Positions 26,999 to 36,751 of a stretch of DNA of 64,000 nucleotides are shown in pieces; the first letter of the stretch is position 1, and each line of letters opens with the position of its first letter. Both the position numbers and the translations under genes were made by a program. The notes under the pieces were generated by a model. The model did not search any database. It saw only the letters and a list, made by a program, of their open reading frames with translations, and was not told the DNA's origin. The stretch covers positions 102,556 through 166,555 of the forward strand of contig JAKVCA010000021.1 of the NCBI GenBank assembly GCA_022448315.1, given 5' to 3'. Origin of the DNA: Pirellulaceae bacterium. GTDB taxonomy: Bacteria; Planctomycetota; Planctomycetia; Pirellulales; Pirellulaceae.

Positions 26999-27766
26999 TT
27001 ATTTAGCAGGTTCTGGCCGACCGAGGAATCCCAACAACGGCAAAACTCGTAAAGGGCGACCGATCAAATGCTGCAAAATCTGGCCCATCAGCCCACGAGT
27101 TTCACCCAAGCCTCCCAGCCTCCCCAGTTCAACGCCATGGGAAAGATTCGCACGTGAAAGAAACTCCAACTCATCGGCGACCTGCCGGGCAATCGAGATC
27201 ACTTGTCGCCGCCCCACGCGACATCGACGGCAGACGACTCCACCCTCCACCGGGGCAAACGCAACACGGGAATGACGTTCGATTTCAACCCCGCAATTCA
27301 CACAGAATTTCCATTCCGGAGAATGCCCGAGCTCCTTCAGCAGCTGTAACTCGAAGCACGTCATCAGCGGCGCGAGGCTCTCTTCCGACTCCAGCCGAAC
27401 AAGGGTCCGTTCCAATTGGTCATACAACGCCGGGTGCGGATCAAAGTCATCCGTCAGGCAATTCAACAGTTCCAGCAGGTGATAGCCGCAATAAAGTCGA
27501 TGCAAATCTTTTGCCGCAGTTCGAAAACGGCGCTCCAGCTTCGCCTCGGTCAGGAGGTCGAGTGAATCCGAACGTTTATGCAGGAAGACGATTTTTGAAA
27601 AGGACAGGACATCAATGGCACCTTCGTAGGGATTTTTGCGACGACGAGCGCCTTTCGCCATCGTGGTCACTTTCCCGAAGTCACGAGTGAACCAGGTGAC
27701 GATACAGCTGGATTCGCTGAACTCGACAATACGAAGCACCACTCCGTCGGTTTTTTCGCTGTTCAT
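26999..27766 (-). CDS. recO: DNA repair protein RecO
   Basis: A 255-residue recombination mediator that loads RecA with RecF and RecR. It has the N-terminal OB fold (GVVLRIVEFSESSCIVTWFT, then FGKVTTMAKGARRRKNPYEGA) and a helical middle domain. A zinc motif follows with two CxxC pairs (WKFCVNCGVEIE and GGVVCRRCRVG), complete here although lost in E. coli RecO. The ATG overlaps the stop of the upstream CNNM/CBS gene as ATGA, so translation is coupled. It closes the phoH-pgpH-ybeY-CNNM-recO block. Confidence 0.93.
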   Translation of the reverse strand: MNSEKTDGVVLRIVEFSESSCIVTWFTRDFGKVTTMAKGARRRKNPYEGAIDVLSFSKIVFLHKRSDSLDLLTEAKLERRFRTAAKDLHRLYCGYHLLELLNCLTDDFDPHPALYDQLERTLVRLESEESLAPLMTCFELQLLKELGHSPEWKFCVNCGVEIERHSRVAFAPVEGGVVCRRCRVGRRQVISIARQVADELEFLSRANLSHGVELGRLGGLGETRGLMGQILQHLIGRPLRVLPLLGFLGRPEPAK

Positions 27767-29061
27767 GGGGAATTCATGGGCTCATTTAGTCGATGGGTTG
27801 CGACGATTTTGACCCGAACGATTTGCCGGGAGGTTGCCTCCAGCACGGTGATCCTTGCCGTTTCCGTATCCAGAGTAGTTCCCGTGGGAGGAATTTCGCG
27901 AAACTCGGCGATGAGCAGGCCCGCGATCGTGTCATATTCATCACTTTCTTCGAGGGCAAAATCAAGCTCGTCGTTCAGTTCATCAATGCGAACATGTCCA
28001 AGAACTACGGCGATGCCAGGTTCGGATTGCAGAACGTTCTGCTCTAGATTCATCTCCGATTCATCAACAATTTCACCGACGATTTCCTCAAGGATATCTT
28101 CGATCGTCACAATGCCGACCATGGAGTAGCACTCATCGACAACGACCGCGAGATGCTGGCGCAACTTGAGAAACTCATTCAACATTTCATCGCTGAGTCG
28201 AGCTTTGGGAACCACCAAGGCGGGACGGGTCAAATGCCTCAAAGGTTGATTCGGCAGTTTACCATTGATGAAGAATTTGAGGAGGTCGCGGACCACCAGG
28301 GTACCCACAATCTGATCCAGGGTGCCTTCGTAAACGGGAAAGCGGGATCGATTTGCACGACTCATCTGGTGAATCAGTTCCGACCACGGTTGATTCACTT
28401 CCAAAGCATCCACTTTGGATCGTGGTGTCATGATCTCGCTGACCGTAAGGTCATCCAGCTCAATCACACCTTCAATCATGTCCCGCGCCGTCTTCTCGAG
28501 CAGCCCTTCCCGTTCCCCCGTAGCAACAATCGACATGATTTCATCTTCGAGCGCCTCCTCCTCGTCAATCTCATCGGGGACGGAGGAAAATCGACTCAAC
28601 AGGAAACTGCAGACCATCGCGCCGAGCGAGAGGGGCCAGCCAAGATAAGACGCGCCCCACCAAATTCGCCAGGTGTGAAACAGAAAGGGAACAGCCCAGA
28701 GCCTGACCACCGCCCACGGGACCCAACTGGTGAGCAGCAGGACGCTCCCGACGCTGACGAGCGTGGCCAACAAAAAATGCCACCTCTCCACCAACGCCGT
28801 GCCATCGGTATCGCCGAACAGATAGAGGCTTCCGCTGAGCGTTAAAACGACCGTCCCGACCACTTGCAGTGACTCGGCCGCGAGGATGAACTGGTCGTGT
28901 TGATCCATCACCCTTTCAAAGATTTCGACTCGCCCACGAGTCCGACAGTACTCTTCCAGCTCGTGGCGAGGGAAACGCTGCAAAACGCGCGTACCGATGG
29001 CGGCGAACGCCGCGAGAAAGAGCCCTGCAATCGACATCGCCAGCAAGATGGTGGGACTCAA
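27763..29061 (-). CDS. CNNM/CBS-domain membrane protein (HlyC/CorC-type)
   Basis: A 432-residue inner-membrane protein. Its N-terminal DUF21/CNNM domain has about four hydrophobic segments (ILLAMSIAGLFLAAFAAIGT, then VGTVVLTLSGSLYLF and others). A cytosolic CBS pair follows (VSEIMTPRSKVDALEV and VVVDECYSMVGIVTIEDI), then a C-terminal CorC_HlyC domain ending with EATSRQIVRVKIV. Such proteins are tied to Mg2+/Co2+ efflux. Translation starts at TTG with GAGG 7 nt upstream and overlaps the ybeY stop as TTGA. This order next to ybeY is conserved in many bacteria. Confidence 0.9.
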   Translation of the reverse strand: MSPTILLAMSIAGLFLAAFAAIGTRVLQRFPRHELEEYCRTRGRVEIFERVMDQHDQFILAAESLQVVGTVVLTLSGSLYLFGDTDGTALVERWHFLLATLVSVGSVLLLTSWVPWAVVRLWAVPFLFHTWRIWWGASYLGWPLSLGAMVCSFLLSRFSSVPDEIDEEEALEDEIMSIVATGEREGLLEKTARDMIEGVIELDDLTVSEIMTPRSKVDALEVNQPWSELIHQMSRANRSRFPVYEGTLDQIVGTLVVRDLLKFFINGKLPNQPLRHLTRPALVVPKARLSDEMLNEFLKLRQHLAVVVDECYSMVGIVTIEDILEEIVGEIVDESEMNLEQNVLQSEPGIAVVLGHVRIDELNDELDFALEESDEYDTIAGLLIAEFREIPPTGTTLDTETARITVLEATSRQIVRVKIVATHRLNEPMNSP

Positions 29062-29594
29062 GAGGAAACCTCACTTTCACCGTGGAGATCAGTCGCACCG
29101 CGAATGGAGGATGTCCTTGCCTCCCCGCCAGATTCAGCGTCAACTGCCGGTTCAACTTCTTCCTCAAATCGGTGGCGAAGACCAAACTTTGCCAAGTAGT
29201 GTGTCTCCGCCTGACGCATCTGGCTCCGATCTTCCGGTTCGTGATCATCCATGCCGATAAGGTGCAGTGTGCCATGAATGACGTAGAGCAGCAGTTCATC
29301 ATGGACGGGCCAATTCCAACGCCTCGCTTCTCGCGCTGCCGTATCCGCACTGACAATTACCTCACCCTCCAAAAAATCCTCTCCGTCCTCGAGTAAAAAG
29401 CTCAGGACGTCGGTCGGATAATCATGTTCGAGATATTGTCGGTTGAGCTGCTGCATTTCTTCATCATCGACGACGGCTAGGCTTAACTGCCCCGAGCGGA
29501 AACCGGCATCATTCAAGATTTGCCGTGAGGCTTCGCACAATCGGACCTCCTCAATTTCGTGGCGAGACTGTCGATTGATGAAATCGATATCCAT
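29058..29594 (-). CDS. ybeY: endoribonuclease YbeY (rRNA maturation)
   Basis: About 178 residues from the ATG at 29594; a longer frame runs into the pgpH stop. YbeY is a metal-dependent endoribonuclease for 16S rRNA 3' maturation and quality control. The signature is HGTLHLIGMDDHEPED, with the three zinc-binding His residues; DYPTDVLSFLLEDGEDFLEG is the typical strand-turn pattern before it. The C-terminal 35 residues are a non-conserved acidic tail. Its stop codon overlaps the CNNM gene's TTG start. Confidence 0.92.
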   Translation of the reverse strand: MDIDFINRQSRHEIEEVRLCEASRQILNDAGFRSGQLSLAVVDDEEMQQLNRQYLEHDYPTDVLSFLLEDGEDFLEGEVIVSADTAAREARRWNWPVHDELLLYVIHGTLHLIGMDDHEPEDRSQMRQAETHYLAKFGLRHRFEEEVEPAVDAESGGEARTSSIRGATDLHGESEVSS

Positions 29595-29610
29595 GCTAGA
29601 AGAAGGTTCC

Positions 29611-31914
29611 TCAAACCGTTTGTTGTTCGGGGTATTTGACTCGGGCATGGAACATGGCATTGATCGTTTTGATCAAGCTGTCCTCGATTTTCCGCAGTTC
29701 CTTGAGCGTCAGCGAACACTCGTCGAACTGTCCATCATAGAGTTTTTTACTTGAAATCTCATGTACCAATCCCTCAATTCGACTTGGCGTCGGATCAACG
29801 AGGGAGCGGCTCGCGCTCTCGCAGGCGTCAGCAAGCATCACCACAGCCGCCTCTTTGGTCTGTGGGCGAGGGCCCGGATAACGAAAATTTCCTTCGTTGA
29901 GTTCGGTACTCTCTCCATGCTCATTCTTCCGCCGCGTCGCCTGGTCGAAAAAATACTCCACGAGCGTGGTGCCATGATGCTGTTCGATGAAGTCGATGAT
30001 TCTCTGAGGCAGTCGATGCTCCCTCGCGAGTTCCACTCCATCTTTAACATGGGAGATAATGATCAACGTACTCATCTGAGGATTGAGCGTTTCGTGCTTA
30101 TTCCCTTCCGTCTGGTTCTCGACAAAGTACTCGGGTTTGCACATCTTGCCGATGTCGTGAAAGTAAGCGCCTACCCGACAAAGAAGCGTGTTCGCGCCAA
30201 TTTCTTTTGCGGCCGCCTCAGAAAGAGACGCAACATTGAGAGAATGATTGTACGTCCCGGGGGCCCTCAGGATTAAGGACTGCATCAACGGGTGCGACGG
30301 AACTCCAAGTTCGAGCAACCGCATATCGGTTTGAATATTGAAGAATAGTTCGATAAACGGCAGTAGCGCGGCCATGAGAAATGCACTGAGAATGGCACTC
30401 GTGCCAAACCATAAGGCATCCCGGATCAGATACCCGTTAAGTGGTTGGCCCATCAACAGATTCGCGCCGAGCGTCGTCGGAATGACGATGGCGGCAGCAA
30501 GTAGCCCCACGTAAACCAGCCGGGTGCGACTTCGAATGGTCGAGCATAGGAAACTGGCCGTCGCGGTCGTGCCGACCATCACCACCATTTCGGCAAGTCC
30601 CTGACCGATCGACACGGTACAAATCAAAGAGACGGTACTAGCCATGATCAAAGCAAGTTCATGCGTATAGGCCGTCGACACGATCATCGTGAAAAGTAGG
30701 ATGGGAATCAGTTCCGCCCGCCAATCGTCCTGAGCAACCCAATAGGTCACTATGATCGTCGCCACTCCCATCACCATTAAACCTGTCAACTTGGAGGCAT
30801 CGCCGAGCAATTCCGGATCACGGTAATAAAGATAGGTACCGCAAAGGAGAAAGATGGCGAAGAACATCCCGAAATCGGCCACCGTGTAGAGCAAGCGATC
30901 CACCTGGGTCATGTTTCGAACGTAGGCAGCATGCTCCGCACGAAGCAACTTCAGATCGTCTGAATCAAGAGGGTATGCACCTTCAATCAACTGGGGTTCC
31001 ACAGAAGTTTTACTTTGCAACGAAAGACGGTCGCCCACCGCAAACGTTTTGGTCACCGTTTCGATTTGTTCGCCCGCGAGATCCTGCACCCGTTTGGTTT
31101 CTTCCTCGTCGAACGTCAAGGTCTCCGGCAGTCGCGGGCGAAGCCACGCAAAAAGATGGTTCGCGAGTTGATCTGCGGCGTCAACCGCAAAATCGGTCCT
31201 CAACGCGTTTTGCAATTTACCCAGTAACTTGTCGCCCACTTCGTCGATACGCACTTCAGAGGCATCAACCGTTTGACTCTGATTTGGATTTCCTGCCAAG
31301 AAGACCTCGATTTCCCCCATGGGTCCCTTTTCTTCGTCGTGCATCAGGCTGTTCAACAAACCTGTTTTCTCGAAGTCGATCAGTGAAATCTGAACTGCGG
31401 TTCGAAGTTTGGACAGATCTCCGTCTTCATCAAGAGCCCGGCGAAACGCCTCGAATTCCAGTCGAAGCTCGTCCTCCACTTCATTTTCGTTCGCCCCCTG
31501 AAGTGCAAACTCGTCCCACACTCCTAAACCAAGCGCCTCCCACGACTCTGCGGATCTCACCGTGAAAACCCGATTGATCAAGCTCTCCTGAAGATCGATG
31601 AGTGGTTTGGGGCGATGCTCGTAGAAACACCGGGTCTGCCGGATTTTTTCAGATTTAGCATTTTTGGTTGCGGCCTCGTCGTTCACGGTGAAAGATGTTC
31701 TCGCGTAAACGTCCCGCCCGGGAGTTTGCCCTGATCGGTATGGAAACGGAGGCGCCCACCCTTGGGTTCCGACCCAGAGAACTACAGCAGACGTCAGGCA
31801 AAACAAGGCTTTGAGACGAAAATCGGGTGACTCGAGCACCCGCAAGAGAAGGTCCAGATTGGTCCGTGGATTCGGACTGATCGTCTTGATTCGTTTTTGA
31901 CCGCCGGACGCCAT
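29611..31914 (-). CDS. pgpH: 7TM-HD domain phosphohydrolase (PgpH-type c-di-AMP phosphodiesterase)
   Basis: A 767-residue membrane enzyme. It has an N-terminal membrane anchor (LFCLTSAVVLWVGTQGW), an extracytoplasmic 7TMR-HDED region (about 80-330), and then seven hydrophobic helices between about 345 and 530. The C-terminal HD domain has YNHSLNVASLSEAAAKEIG, VGAYFHDIGKM and IIDFIEQHHGTTLV, the metal-binding HD motifs. This is the domain order of PgpH, which hydrolyses cyclic di-AMP. AGGTG lies 7 nt before the ATG. It follows phoH by 68 bp and precedes ybeY by 17 bp. Confidence 0.9.
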   Translation of the reverse strand: MASGGQKRIKTISPNPRTNLDLLLRVLESPDFRLKALFCLTSAVVLWVGTQGWAPPFPYRSGQTPGRDVYARTSFTVNDEAATKNAKSEKIRQTRCFYEHRPKPLIDLQESLINRVFTVRSAESWEALGLGVWDEFALQGANENEVEDELRLEFEAFRRALDEDGDLSKLRTAVQISLIDFEKTGLLNSLMHDEEKGPMGEIEVFLAGNPNQSQTVDASEVRIDEVGDKLLGKLQNALRTDFAVDAADQLANHLFAWLRPRLPETLTFDEEETKRVQDLAGEQIETVTKTFAVGDRLSLQSKTSVEPQLIEGAYPLDSDDLKLLRAEHAAYVRNMTQVDRLLYTVADFGMFFAIFLLCGTYLYYRDPELLGDASKLTGLMVMGVATIIVTYWVAQDDWRAELIPILLFTMIVSTAYTHELALIMASTVSLICTVSIGQGLAEMVVMVGTTATASFLCSTIRSRTRLVYVGLLAAAIVIPTTLGANLLMGQPLNGYLIRDALWFGTSAILSAFLMAALLPFIELFFNIQTDMRLLELGVPSHPLMQSLILRAPGTYNHSLNVASLSEAAAKEIGANTLLCRVGAYFHDIGKMCKPEYFVENQTEGNKHETLNPQMSTLIIISHVKDGVELAREHRLPQRIIDFIEQHHGTTLVEYFFDQATRRKNEHGESTELNEGNFRYPGPRPQTKEAAVVMLADACESASRSLVDPTPSRIEGLVHEISSKKLYDGQFDECSLTLKELRKIEDSLIKTINAMFHARVKYPEQQTV

Positions 31915-31981
31915 GCGTCAACACCTAAACAAAAAGGTTGGTGACGGTGCAAAAGCCCCGGCACGCCAACATTTGGTTGTA

Positions 31982-32917
31982 TTAATGATCGTACGCATCC
32001 ACAATTCGCTGAACGAGTGGATGTCTCACAATGTCTTCTGTGGCCAAATAAACGACCGAAATTCCCTCGATCTTTCCAAGCCGCGCCGTCGCATCCTTCA
32101 ACCCGCTTTTGATCTGATTTGGAAGGTCCGTTTGGGTCGTGTCGCCCGAAACCACGATTTTTGAATTCGCACCCATCCGCGTCAAAAACATTTTCATCTG
32201 GGACGAGGTCGTATTTTGCGCCTCGTCCAAGATGATGAATGCATCATTGAGCGTCCGCCCTCGCATGTAAGCAAGCGGTACCACTTCAATCACATCATGC
32301 TCCATCAGTTTCCTTGCCTGCTCGTACCCAATCATCTCTTGCAAGGCATCGAGCAAAGGGCGTAGATAAGGATTGATCTTGGCATGCATATCTCCTGGGA
32401 GGTACCCCAGACTCTCACCTGCTTCCACCGCGGGTCGAACGAGCACAATCTTGCGAATCAGCTTCTGCTTCAACGCGTTGACTGCCATCGCCACAGCAAG
32501 ATAGGTTTTTCCAGTACCCGCGGGACCGATGGCGAACACCACGTCGTGCTCGAGAATCGCGTTGGCATATCGAGTCTGTCCGGGCGTGCGTGGTCGCACC
32601 TCCTGTCCCACTTTCAAGCCCGAAGCCGGTTGACTTGAGGGGCTCGAGTCAACTGACTCACCGGTCACCGATGCCATGATTTGTATGAACTCCTCTGGCG
32701 TAATCCTGCCTCGCCGTGCCGCAACGGTTTTAAGACGCCCCACAGCATCCGCCGCAAGTTTGATGTCGGTGTCATCACCCGTGATGCGAATTTCGCCATG
32801 ACGATGGGTAATTGCAACGTTGAAACGCTCGCAGAGTCGCCGTAAATGCTGGTCCTGCGGTCCAAATAGCGGGAGGACCAACCCAGGGTCAATCGAAGAG
32901 GTCGTCGAAGATGTCAT
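31982..32917 (-). CDS. PhoH-family ATPase (PhoH-like/YbeZ)
   Basis: About 311 residues from the ATG at 32917; a TTG at 32986 would add 23 residues with no conserved content. The N-terminal KH-like part has LPLFGPQDQHLRRLCERF and GEIRITGDD. The ATPase core contains the Walker A GPAGTGKTYLAVAMAV, KIVLVRPAVEAGESLGYLPG, the Walker B FIILDEAQN and the sensor KIVVSGDTTQTDLP. The family acts in RNA metabolism, often with YbeY, encoded two genes downstream here. It heads the five-gene block, and the gene-free stretch upstream should hold the promoter. Confidence 0.92.
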   Translation of the reverse strand: MTSSTTSSIDPGLVLPLFGPQDQHLRRLCERFNVAITHRHGEIRITGDDTDIKLAADAVGRLKTVAARRGRITPEEFIQIMASVTGESVDSSPSSQPASGLKVGQEVRPRTPGQTRYANAILEHDVVFAIGPAGTGKTYLAVAMAVNALKQKLIRKIVLVRPAVEAGESLGYLPGDMHAKINPYLRPLLDALQEMIGYEQARKLMEHDVIEVVPLAYMRGRTLNDAFIILDEAQNTTSSQMKMFLTRMGANSKIVVSGDTTQTDLPNQIKSGLKDATARLGKIEGISVVYLATEDIVRHPLVQRIVDAYDH

Positions 32918-33330
32918 TCGGGTGGCGTGGTGCGGCTTGGTGCCGATCTCCGCTAAGGTCAAGGAATCGTGTCCTGCGGTTTTCAATCAAACCGCCCCAG
33001 GACTCGGAACCAAAAAACTCTGTACTATAGAGGTAGTCGGGAATCCGCGGACAAACAGAAGAGGCTCGAGTGACCACTCCCAATCCGCAGCGGCCTACGT
33101 GATGGTTTCCCGTTACCAGTCACCGACAGTTCAAAGCGTGGATAACGCCTCTAAATTCACCCTCGGAAGCGTCCCATCAATATATCTTCTCAGCCGCCTG
33201 ACCGACTAGCCGTTGTATGGCGACACCCAAAATTATTGAACGAGGTTAGAGCCTTTGCGTTTTTGGCTCACTTAAAGACGAATACCTGCCCGGAAGAGGG
33301 CCGCAACACCCTATTCAGGGGAATCTAGGA
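32918..33330. other. intergenic stretch upstream of the phoH block
   Basis: About 410 bp with no recognisable gene, between the small membrane-protein gene and phoH (both minus strand). Short open frames have no motif. A TATAGA-type box is visible around 33030, but on the plus strand with no clear gene following. The promoter of the phoH block must lie here. Confidence 0.45.
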
Positions 33331-33807
33331 TCACTCGCGTTTTACAGCCGCCGCCGTTGGTGGTGAAGCGTTGGACCGATGCAGTTCATCCTTGAGCGAT
33401 TCAAGCTGTTTGACCAAGTCCGCCAGACCAGCAACTTCGCCCTCCGAACGGACCTCTGCGATCAATGTTTCCAAACGATCGGCCGCACGATCCGCTTGAC
33501 GGAGGGTCGCTTGAAGGAGACGGACTTTGGTGTCAATTTCCCCCTGAATGTTCCGTGCCACCTCATGGAGTTCGGCATGCCAACGGGTGATCTCACGCGG
33601 AGCATCAATCAAGGGTGTCTCAAGACGCGGCTCAAATCCATTCAATTCGGCTCGGTGAGCCACGAGCTGAGATTGCACCGAAGGGGACTTACGCAATTTG
33701 CGTTGTCGACGCAATAAAAGACGGAAGACGACCAGAATCGCCAGGGAAATGCCCCCTAAAAAAAGCAGCATGGACAGAGACGAACTTTCCGTCGCGGTCG
33801 TTTCCAT
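33331..33807 (-). CDS. hypothetical single-TM protein with coiled coil
   Basis: A 158-residue protein. A short acidic N terminus (METTATESSS) is followed by one TM segment (MLLFLGGISLAILVVFRLLL) and a basic patch RRQRKLRKS. The rest is helical with heptad-like spacing (ELHEVARNIQGEIDTKVRLL; ADRAADRLETLIAEV; LADLVKQLESLKDELH), suggesting a coiled coil on the cytosolic side. AAGG lies 8 nt before the ATG. No family is recognised. It lies upstream of larC on the map but is transcribed from its own unit. Confidence 0.65.
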   Translation of the reverse strand: METTATESSSLSMLLFLGGISLAILVVFRLLLRRQRKLRKSPSVQSQLVAHRAELNGFEPRLETPLIDAPREITRWHAELHEVARNIQGEIDTKVRLLQATLRQADRAADRLETLIAEVRSEGEVAGLADLVKQLESLKDELHRSNASPPTAAAVKRE

Positions 33808-33912
33808 CTTTGTAACCTTCGATTGATTCGTGAAAAGAACTTAGCGAGCCTTCATTTAAGCAAAAAGCCGTCGGAGAGGAATGCGGAAACCGTTCGGCGG
33901 TAAAAAACGGGC

Positions 33913-35082
33913 CTATTTTTTTTGCTTCATGAACGCCTCGCGAGCGGCAAAATCCAAGAATCTTAACGACTGCCCGGTCGAATCCGCGAGTTGTCTCAAC
34001 GATTCGAACTCAGGAGAAAATACTTCCCCCTCGCCCTCAAGTCGAGCCACTTTACCTTGAACATTGCCCCACTCCGTTTCCACAACTTTCTCCCAACGCT
34101 CCAACTTGGTGCGACAGACACGCCATTTCCTGATTCCAAGCGTACCGGTCTGATGGGACAATAGATGCTCAACCTTTGAACATAGCGGACTCGGCGCGAG
34201 GACGGTGACTTTGACACCCGGCCGATTTTTCTTCATCTGAATGGGCGTGCAATAGACGTCCAGAGCGCCAAGCGCAAAAAGCTTCTCTGTCGTATAGCCG
34301 ACCACTTCCCCCGTGCAATCATCGAGATTCGTCTCAAGCACCCAAACCTGATCGCGGACCTCATCCGACTGCTCACCCACCATGACTCGTAGGACATTGG
34401 CCTGCGACTCCCACTCTTTGGTCCCAGCGCCCCAACCAATCTTCTCCAAGACCAACCCGGGGAGCTGACCAAACTCATCAGCCACGGTAGAAACAATGGC
34501 CGCCCCGGTAGGCGTCGTTAATTCTCCCGCAACATCACATGCCTGCAGGGGTATGCCCTTGAGTAATTCGGCGGTTGCCGGTGCCGGAATGGAAACCCGA
34601 CCGTGAGCGATCTTGACGGTGCCATGCCCTGTCGGAATTGGAGAACAGATGATGCGATCTGCGCCCAACCAATCCAGCCCTACGGCACACCCTACGATGT
34701 CGGCGATCGAGTCGACTGCACCGACCTCATGGAAATGAACTTTCTCAAGCGAACTCCCATGAACTTTGGCCTCAGCCTCACCTAAACGGGTAAAGATCCT
34801 CATTGCCAACTCTTGCTGGCTTTGAGTCAACGCGCTCTGGCGAATTATCGCTTCAATGTGATGAAGGTGACGGTGGGCGTGCTCGGGTTCATGCTCGACG
34901 GTCAAATGGACGGCACGAAACCCCTTTCGCTTCACTTCCGCCGTTCGCAGGTTGCATGATGGCAAACCGAGTGAGTCGATGGCCTCCTGCAGGTCCTCGA
35001 GAGGCAACCCCAGATCGATCAGGGCGGCTAGAGTCATATCGCCCGCAATCCCACTGAGACAATCAAAATAGGCGACCCTCAT
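33913..35082 (-). CDS. larC: nickel-pincer cofactor biosynthesis protein LarC
   Basis: A 389-residue protein that inserts nickel into the pyridinium-dithiocarboxylate cofactor of lactate racemase and related enzymes. It begins with MRVAYFDCLSGIAGDM and has a His-rich stretch EHEPEHAHRHLHHIEA, a probable nickel-binding region. Then come HFHEVGAVDSIADIVG, GELTTPTGAA, VLETNLDDCTGEVVGYTTEK and MKKNRPGVKVTVL. LarC1 and LarC2 are one continuous frame here, without the frameshift used in Lactiplantibacillus. GGAG lies 9 nt before the ATG. No larA, larB or larE is nearby. Confidence 0.92.
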   Translation of the reverse strand: MRVAYFDCLSGIAGDMTLAALIDLGLPLEDLQEAIDSLGLPSCNLRTAEVKRKGFRAVHLTVEHEPEHAHRHLHHIEAIIRQSALTQSQQELAMRIFTRLGEAEAKVHGSSLEKVHFHEVGAVDSIADIVGCAVGLDWLGADRIICSPIPTGHGTVKIAHGRVSIPAPATAELLKGIPLQACDVAGELTTPTGAAIVSTVADEFGQLPGLVLEKIGWGAGTKEWESQANVLRVMVGEQSDEVRDQVWVLETNLDDCTGEVVGYTTEKLFALGALDVYCTPIQMKKNRPGVKVTVLAPSPLCSKVEHLLSHQTGTLGIRKWRVCRTKLERWEKVVETEWGNVQGKVARLEGEGEVFSPEFESLRQLADSTGQSLRFLDFAAREAFMKQKK

Positions 35083-35488
35083 CGTTTCAAACTCCAGGTA
35101 TTTTCATCTCGATGGAAAAAACGTTGTCAGCGACACCGCAATCGACTTCGTTGAAAAAACTCTCCTGAGCCCGAGTACGAAGCGAATAAGAGTACGATGC
35201 TAATTATCGGTACGGTCCGAGGTCAATCGGGCTCGATGATTCTGATTCGAAATAAGGGCATCAAGCCGATCAAATCAGAGGGCCGATTGTCCTTTACGCG
35301 ATTCAGTGAGTCGGTCGCATCTCTCCGAATTCGTTGAAGAACAAGCACAACACCGTTGATGATCTTCGGCAGGATCTCAGGGCCCCCAAGTTGCAAGGCT
35401 CGGCGATGAACGAGTTCATTGCCTTTTTTGAGTTTGCCCCTTCGATCCTCGGGACCGCGGAGTCTCAACTCAAACAAGCAGGAGTCGC
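35083..35488. other. divergent spacer between larC and glgC
   Basis: About 400 bp without a gene, serving two divergent promoters. An open frame on the minus strand (about 84 residues, near 35223-35477) lies opposite the glgC leader and lacks a recognisable product. No box was placed with confidence. Confidence 0.45.
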
Positions 35489-36751
35489 ATGATGAAAGAC
35501 ACTTTGGCCGTCATTCTGGCAGGTGGCAAAGGTGAGCGACTCGATCCTTTGACACGCGACCGTGCAAAACCCGCAGTCCCCTTTGCCGGCAATTACCGGA
35601 TCATCGACTATGCGTTGAGCAACTGCCTCAACAGTCGAATACGGAAAATGCTGGTTTTGACGCAATACAAGGCAATGAGCCTCACGCGGCATATCGACCT
35701 TGCGTGGCGGCAGTATTTCCACCGGGAATTGAATGAGTTTATCGACGTCGTTCCTCCTCAACAGAGGATCGACGAACAGTGGTACCAGGGAACGGCGGAT
35801 GCGGTTTACCAGAACATCTACACGCTTGAAAAAGAGCGGCCACGACACGTCATCATACTCGCGGGTGATCATATCTACAAAATGGATTACAGGGTAATGA
35901 TCGATCACCACCAAAGGGTGGGCGCGGACTTGACCATCGGGGCATTGGTGGTGGACCAGGATCAGGCCAAACAGTTCGGGGTAATGCAAGTCAATCAACA
36001 CGACCGCATCATTGGGTTTGAAGAAAAGCCTGCGGATCCGAAAACCATCCCGGGAAGGTCCGATCGGTGCCTCGCCAGCATGGGGATCTATGTGTTCTCC
36101 GCCGGTTTTTTATTCGATCAGCTTTGTCGGGATGCAACCACTCGAGGTAGCCAACACGATTTCGGCCGCAACATCATTCCTAGCATTATTCATTCTCACA
36201 ATGTCTTCGCGTTTCCGTTCGTGAATGAGGATGGGGGCCAAGCCTATTGGAAAGATGTTGGAACCCTCGACGCGTATTACGAAGCCAACATGGAACTCCT
36301 CCAACAACGCCCTTCATTGGACATGTACGATCCGCATTGGCCCATCCGTACCTACCAGCCCAACACGCCACCCCCGAGATTTGTGAGCTCGGGCCAAGGT
36401 GAACAATGTGTCGAGGGTAAGGTCGTGGATAGCATCGCCTGCCAGGGCAGCGTAGTTTATGGAGGCCATGTTGAGAGCACAATCTTGTCGTCGGATGTGC
36501 GAGTTGGGCATGGGGCTCACGTGGAAGACTCAATTCTTTTTGATCGAGTTCACGTAGGCGGAGACGCCCAGATTCGCCGGGCGATCATCGAAAAAGGCGT
36601 CCGAATTCCGAAGGGGATCAAAATTGGGCACGACCTGATGGAAGATAAAAAACGCGGGTTCACGATCAGCCCTAAAGGAGTCGTGGTGATCGCCAAGGGT
36701 GACGCAATTGAGCAACGTTTTGCGGACGAATCGAGCCCCAGGACGGGATAG
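35489..36751 (+). CDS. glgC: glucose-1-phosphate adenylyltransferase (ADP-glucose pyrophosphorylase)
   Basis: A 420-residue enzyme that makes ADP-glucose from ATP and glucose-1-phosphate for glycogen synthesis. It has the nucleotidyltransferase signature AGGKGERLDPLTRDRAKPA, then NCLNSRIRKMLVLTQYKAMSL, WYQGTADAVYQNIY and IILAGDHIYKMDY. FEEKPADP and GGQAYWKDVGTLDAYYEANM follow, with a C-terminal left-handed beta-helix (VESTILSSDVRVGHGAHVED, IEKGVRIPKGIKIG). AGGAG precedes two adjacent ATGs. No glgA or glgB adjoins it. Confidence 0.95.
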   Translation: MMKDTLAVILAGGKGERLDPLTRDRAKPAVPFAGNYRIIDYALSNCLNSRIRKMLVLTQYKAMSLTRHIDLAWRQYFHRELNEFIDVVPPQQRIDEQWYQGTADAVYQNIYTLEKERPRHVIILAGDHIYKMDYRVMIDHHQRVGADLTIGALVVDQDQAKQFGVMQVNQHDRIIGFEEKPADPKTIPGRSDRCLASMGIYVFSAGFLFDQLCRDATTRGSQHDFGRNIIPSIIHSHNVFAFPFVNEDGGQAYWKDVGTLDAYYEANMELLQQRPSLDMYDPHWPIRTYQPNTPPPRFVSSGQGEQCVEGKVVDSIACQGSVVYGGHVESTILSSDVRVGHGAHVEDSILFDRVHVGGDAQIRRAIIEKGVRIPKGIKIGHDLMEDKKRGFTISPKGVVVIAKGDAIEQRFADESSPRTG

